Source: KBS-96 sp964247975 (GTDB lineage: Bacteria; Acidobacteriota; Terriglobia; Bryobacterales; Bryobacteraceae). From it: a DNA stretch of 64,000 nt. The notes below the pieces were generated by a model. It was not told the DNA's origin. It did not search any database and worked only from the letters and a program-made list of their open reading frames with translations. The translations under genes were made by a program, and so were the position numbers. This document shows positions 61,351 through 64,000 of this stretch, piece after piece (position 1 is the stretch's first letter; each line of letters begins with the position of its first letter). The stretch lies in the NCBI GenBank assembly GCA_964247975.1, contig CAXTWH010000022.1:21590-85589 (forward strand), given 5' to 3'.

Positions 61351-61441
61351 AGTTCTATTTTCCTCTTAAACAAAGCATCGTCGAGCTTATTAGCTTCACT
61401 TGGTCACGGAACAAACGGTTGACGCATTAAGATGGACCATA

Positions 61442-61899
61442 TTAGCGTGTACGCGATTGAATTGTGGCATTCATAAAGGTCACGATTGAACAAAGCAAAC
61501 GTCCCGCGCCAAAGCATACTGCTATCAGGGGCAAGCCCAACATCAAAATGAATGGCCCCTCATTACCGAAGAATGACCACCAAGGCGCTCCGCCAAGTCG
61601 TTGCGACAGCAACAAGGCAAGTATGCTGACAACTGGAACGAACCATCCATTCCTAGCTACGAATAACCCAGCTAAAAATGGAGCGACAAGGAACCATAAA
61701 AGTACTGGTAAATTACCTCCGTTATCATGATGGCCTCAGGGATCGGGAAACTCGCAATCGAAACAAAACGGAACAGGATGAACGATGGAGATTATCACCG
61801 TTATGAGTGATAATCCAGTAGGCCCATAATCAAGGGTGAGAACGATTCCTTCCACAACTACACTGGTTTTTAATCTTTCTCCCCCTACGGCAGTTTTCA
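61442..61899 (-). pseudogene. Membrane-protein reading frame with an internal TGA
   Basis: In one frame from about TTG 61900 to the TAA at 61442 there are 153 codons with a single TGA at 61736-61738. Before it: GIVLTLDYGPTGLSLITVII, then HPVPFCFDCEFPDP. After it: LPVLLWFLVAPFLAGLF, WFVPVVSILALLL and FILMLGLPLIAVCFGAG. This gives about four hydrophobic helices and a CxxC. The upper limit touches the Tn3 transposase stop, so the gene may have been truncated there. Family not recognised. Confidence 0.5.
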
Positions 61900-63284
61900 A
61901 GCGAAATCGGTCTTTGCCATCGGCATCGTGATCACTTTAGGCGACGGTTCCGATTGGGGCGGCTTTCGAAAGTGCGTTTGCATCGGTGCCGGTTCGCGGC
62001 CGAAATTGAGAAAGTAGTGGCCGAACCGGTTCAGGTGGTTCGTCGGATACGGACTGAACCGGGCCAGCACTTCGTCCGGGATCACGTGACCTTCGGTCTC
62101 CAACCGTTGTAGGGCCCGTGTCATGTTGACGAGATTATGAAAGGTGAGTAGATTGGCGACCAGATGATTGTATTTGATGAGCTTACGTTGCTCGTCGCGC
62201 ACGTTCGCGGCAGTTACGCTGTCGCCGCCGAAAGCCACCCACTGCACAAAATGGTTGAAGCGCTCACTTTTCGTTGTGGCCGTCTGAATGGTGCGGCGTA
62301 ACTCGACATCCGAGAGGAACGTAACAAAAAGATAGTCCGCACCACGCGCCCCAGTTCCCGCAAAGCAAAATACAGCTTATTCTTACGGCTAGCGTTGGAA
62401 AGGCTGCGTAGGATGTCGGACGGCAGCATCGCGCCGGTCTGAATGGAGACGGCCACGCGCAGCAGGTCCGGCACCATGGTTTCGATCAACGGTCAATCGA
62501 CTTGGGCGGTAAAGAGCTCATTGATGTGTTGGTAGCGGGCCCCGGGGGAGGGCCGGAACAGATGCTGCTTTTTCCAGTTCCGGATGCGCGGCATGAGCTG
62601 AATGCCGAGTAAGTACGCCAAGCCGAAAATAGCGCTGCTTTGGCCTTGCGTGTCGGCGTAAATGGTATCCGGTTTCAGATCGGACTCGTTCTCTTTTAAA
62701 AAGTCCAGAATGTAGTGGCCCTCCCAGGAGCCGCAGGTCGTAAAACGGCTCACCAGAGCAATGTAGGAGTCCGATAACAGGTAGTAGCCGATGCCGCCGT
62801 AGCCGCCGTAACGAATGTGATACTCCGCCATGAGGTTCTGCGGATACAAGTCCCACTTCCTCCCGTCGGCCGACGCCGATTGGCCGCTGCCCCACAAACG
62901 GGGCAGCGGAAACTGAGCGTAGGCGTTTACGACCGTGGTGATGGCCTCATTCAACGTGGCTTCTGTAGTATGGCGCTGATTGAGGAAGGCGAGCTGAAAA
63001 CGGTCCGCTCCCCGCACCGAGCGGGCCGTCTGCACCGGTCCCAAGTTGCAGCCGTAGCAGAACACCGTCAGCACATAGCACTCGCGCAAACGTTTCATCT
63101 TGGCTTCGAGGCCGGAGAGCGGGCCGAAGAAGCGGGTCCAATGCAACCAGTGTTCGGTATCGACCAGCACGTCTAGAATCTCAACCGGCTCCAGGTGATC
63201 TTTCAGAAGCTGCTCCATCCGGGCCAAGCCGACCGGATCGGGGTGGGCGCGCACGGGACTGAGCGTAAACGTCAGAGCAAACAC
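61897..63284 (-). pseudogene. Tn3 family transposase, 3' part, with a stop and a frameshift
   Basis: The piece begins within the core (VEILDVLVDTEHWLHWTRFF) and includes ECYVLTVFCYGCNLGP, HIRYGGYGGIGYYLLSD, YADTQGQSSAIFGLAYLLG and the C-terminal KIIKYNHLV-type block (KLIKYNHLVANLLTFHN). A TGA at 62493-62495 replaces a Trp codon after FTAQVD, and a one-base shift near 62325 moves VVRTIFLL into the frame of LSDVELRRTIQTAT. The N-terminal two thirds are absent; IS66 sequence lies where they should be. Confidence 0.88.
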
Positions 63285-63314
63285 AGGGTTGACAGGAACC
63301 AGACGAGTGGGCTA

Positions 63315-63844
63315 CTAGCGACGAGCGGCCCAGGCAACCGGAGTGCGGTCTTGCAGATGTGGGACTGACCAGCCTGCCAAGCCGGGCAACACGTCGGCTA
63401 GGTAGTCACGGACCGGAATCTGCAGACGGCGGCAGCTTTCCACGATGGAGAGAATGGCCGCCGCCTTCGGCCCGGCCTGCGGGCAGCCGACGTGAATCCA
63501 GTTTTTGCGGCCCAGGGCAACCGGGCGCATCGAGTTCTCCGCCAGATTGTTACTGAGTTCCAACTCTGGATACTGAAGAAAGCGTGTCAGCTTCGGCCAC
63601 AGCGCGAGCGTGTAACGAGTGGCTTTGCCGAGCGCACTCGCCGGCAGAGCGTGGGCGTGCGCGGTTTCGATCTGCCGCTTTAACTGGTCGAGCAACGGCT
63701 GTGCTCGTTCGAGACGCAAAGCCTGACGAGCGGCGTGGTTGAGACCAGCCAAACGCGCCTGGGCATCAGTGGCAAACAGGTCATCGATCTGCGACACTAG
63801 ACGCGCGGCGACGCGATCGTGCGGCTGGAGTTTTAACGCGTCCG
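63315..63844 (-). pseudogene. IS66 family transposase, C-terminal part
   Basis: About 176 residues: LQPHDRVAARLVSQIDDLF, ALWPKLTRFLQYPEL, then the conserved NNLAENSMRPVALGRKNW and AILSIVESCRRLQIPVRDYL, which form the end of IS66 TnpC (the Glu in LAEN is the last catalytic residue). Upstream the gene is cut at about 63844, where the end of an IS256-type element starts. Confidence 0.88.
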
Positions 63845-63895
63845 GTAGTGTCAAGTAGTTTGTGTAAACGGTTCTTTTCTGTCTTTCTTTTCTGC

Positions 63896-64000
63896 TTACA
63901 ACGCTTTCTGTGGGAAGCGCGCTTCCCACAGAAGAGCAAACCGGTTGAGGGCCTCTTTCCAGTTCGGCAGGGGACCCCATTTTTTCGAAACATTGCGCAG
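63896..64000 (-). CDS. IS256 (mutator) family transposase, C-terminal fragment
   Basis: 34 residues open at the window edge: LRNVSKKWGPLPNWKEALN followed by RFALLWEARFP, ending TAA at 63896. This is the closing motif of IS256 transposases (KKW.....W..ALNQFA..F). The rest lies beyond the window, so integrity is unknown. Confidence 0.78.
   Translation of the reverse strand: MRNVSKKWGPLPNWKEALNRFALLWEARFPQKAL
63908..63931. repeat. Perfect 24-bp palindrome
   Basis: CTGTGGGAAGCG and CGCTTCCCACAG form a perfect 12+12 palindrome inside the last codons of the IS256 transposase, 10 bp before its stop codon. It could form a hairpin or cruciform that shields the gene from outside transcription, or be chance within coding DNA. 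Confidence 0.6.

Larger units (their letters stand above)
63844..64000 (-). mobile_element. IS256-family element, partial (runs off the window)
   Basis: The end GGTAGTGTCAAGTAGTTTGT at 63844-63863 resembles the terminal inverted repeat of IS256-type elements. It interrupts the IS66 gene and is followed by the 3' end of a matching transposase gene. Confidence 0.7.

Noticed and set aside
61464..61730. 88-codon plus-strand frame
   Set aside because: It is the complement of hydrophobic helices of the minus-strand membrane-protein frame and has a composition rich in Lys, Pro and Asn typical of such shadows.
1..64000. tRNA or rRNA genes
   Set aside because: No cloverleaf with a T-arm GGTTCGA core and no rRNA-like stretch was recognised on reading; a covariance search was not possible here.

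Overview
The window looks like a chromosomal contig from an uncultured Acidobacteriota bacterium, probably near the Solibacter/Bryobacter group. The grounds are two Oar-like TonB-dependent receptors with carboxypeptidase-regulatory N-termini, a hybrid histidine kinase with a periplasmic propeller, a Ser/Thr kinase with a long C-terminal repeat region, a tricorn-like protease, and small families (DUF6526, DUF4142, a protein with an N-terminal GPKT motif) that are common in that phylum. This is lineage inference from gene content only; no rRNA or tRNA gene was seen. A run of exactly 100 N (6312-6411) inside a receptor gene shows it is a scaffolded assembly.

Layout. 1-21 kb is mostly housekeeping: tricorn-like protease, amino-acid permease, Uma2-type nuclease, TonB receptor facing a hybrid sensor kinase, a GT-C type membrane glycosyltransferase, SDR, an operon of M15 peptidase, DUF6526 and methyltransferase, a mutarotase-fold secreted protein and a Ser/Thr kinase. 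21.4-26.3 kb is a decaying segment: a lipocalin with an in-frame amber stop, a MacB/DevC-like ABC exporter operon in which the ATPase is intact but permease and adaptor are broken, and a frameshifted IS200/IS605-type tnpB that truncates the adaptor. 26.3-30.4 kb holds a DUF433/DUF5615 toxin-antitoxin-like pair, a DUF4142 protein, and an ATPase + DUF4276 (TOPRIM-like) pair that is the best defence-system candidate here.

30.5-38.3 kb contains a sialidase-like protein, about 1.2 kb of gene-poor DNA, a tightly coupled nucleotidyltransferase + TIM-barrel pair, an alpha/beta hydrolase, and an intact IS481-family element with long inverted ends plus an extra internal copy of its end. 38.4-48 kb carries a phosphatase-family gene and then a TonB receptor, PafA-like phosphatase and YncE-like propeller in one operon, facing an OmpR-type two-component system across a short palindrome. 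48-61 kb has AraC regulator/aldo-keto reductase, esterase and SGNH hydrolase, a ferritin-like protein, an ECF sigma factor with membrane partner, a DHH phosphoesterase, a DUF2231-Rieske protein, an 1146-residue protein with a GGGKSE motif (possibly a pyrophosphate-type PEP carboxykinase) and a glutathione peroxidase.

60.9-64 kb is a graveyard: a broken RelE/ParE toxin and antitoxin, a membrane-protein frame with an internal TGA, a Tn3 transposase with a stop and a frameshift, and an IS66 transposase interrupted by the end of an IS256-family element that runs off the window.
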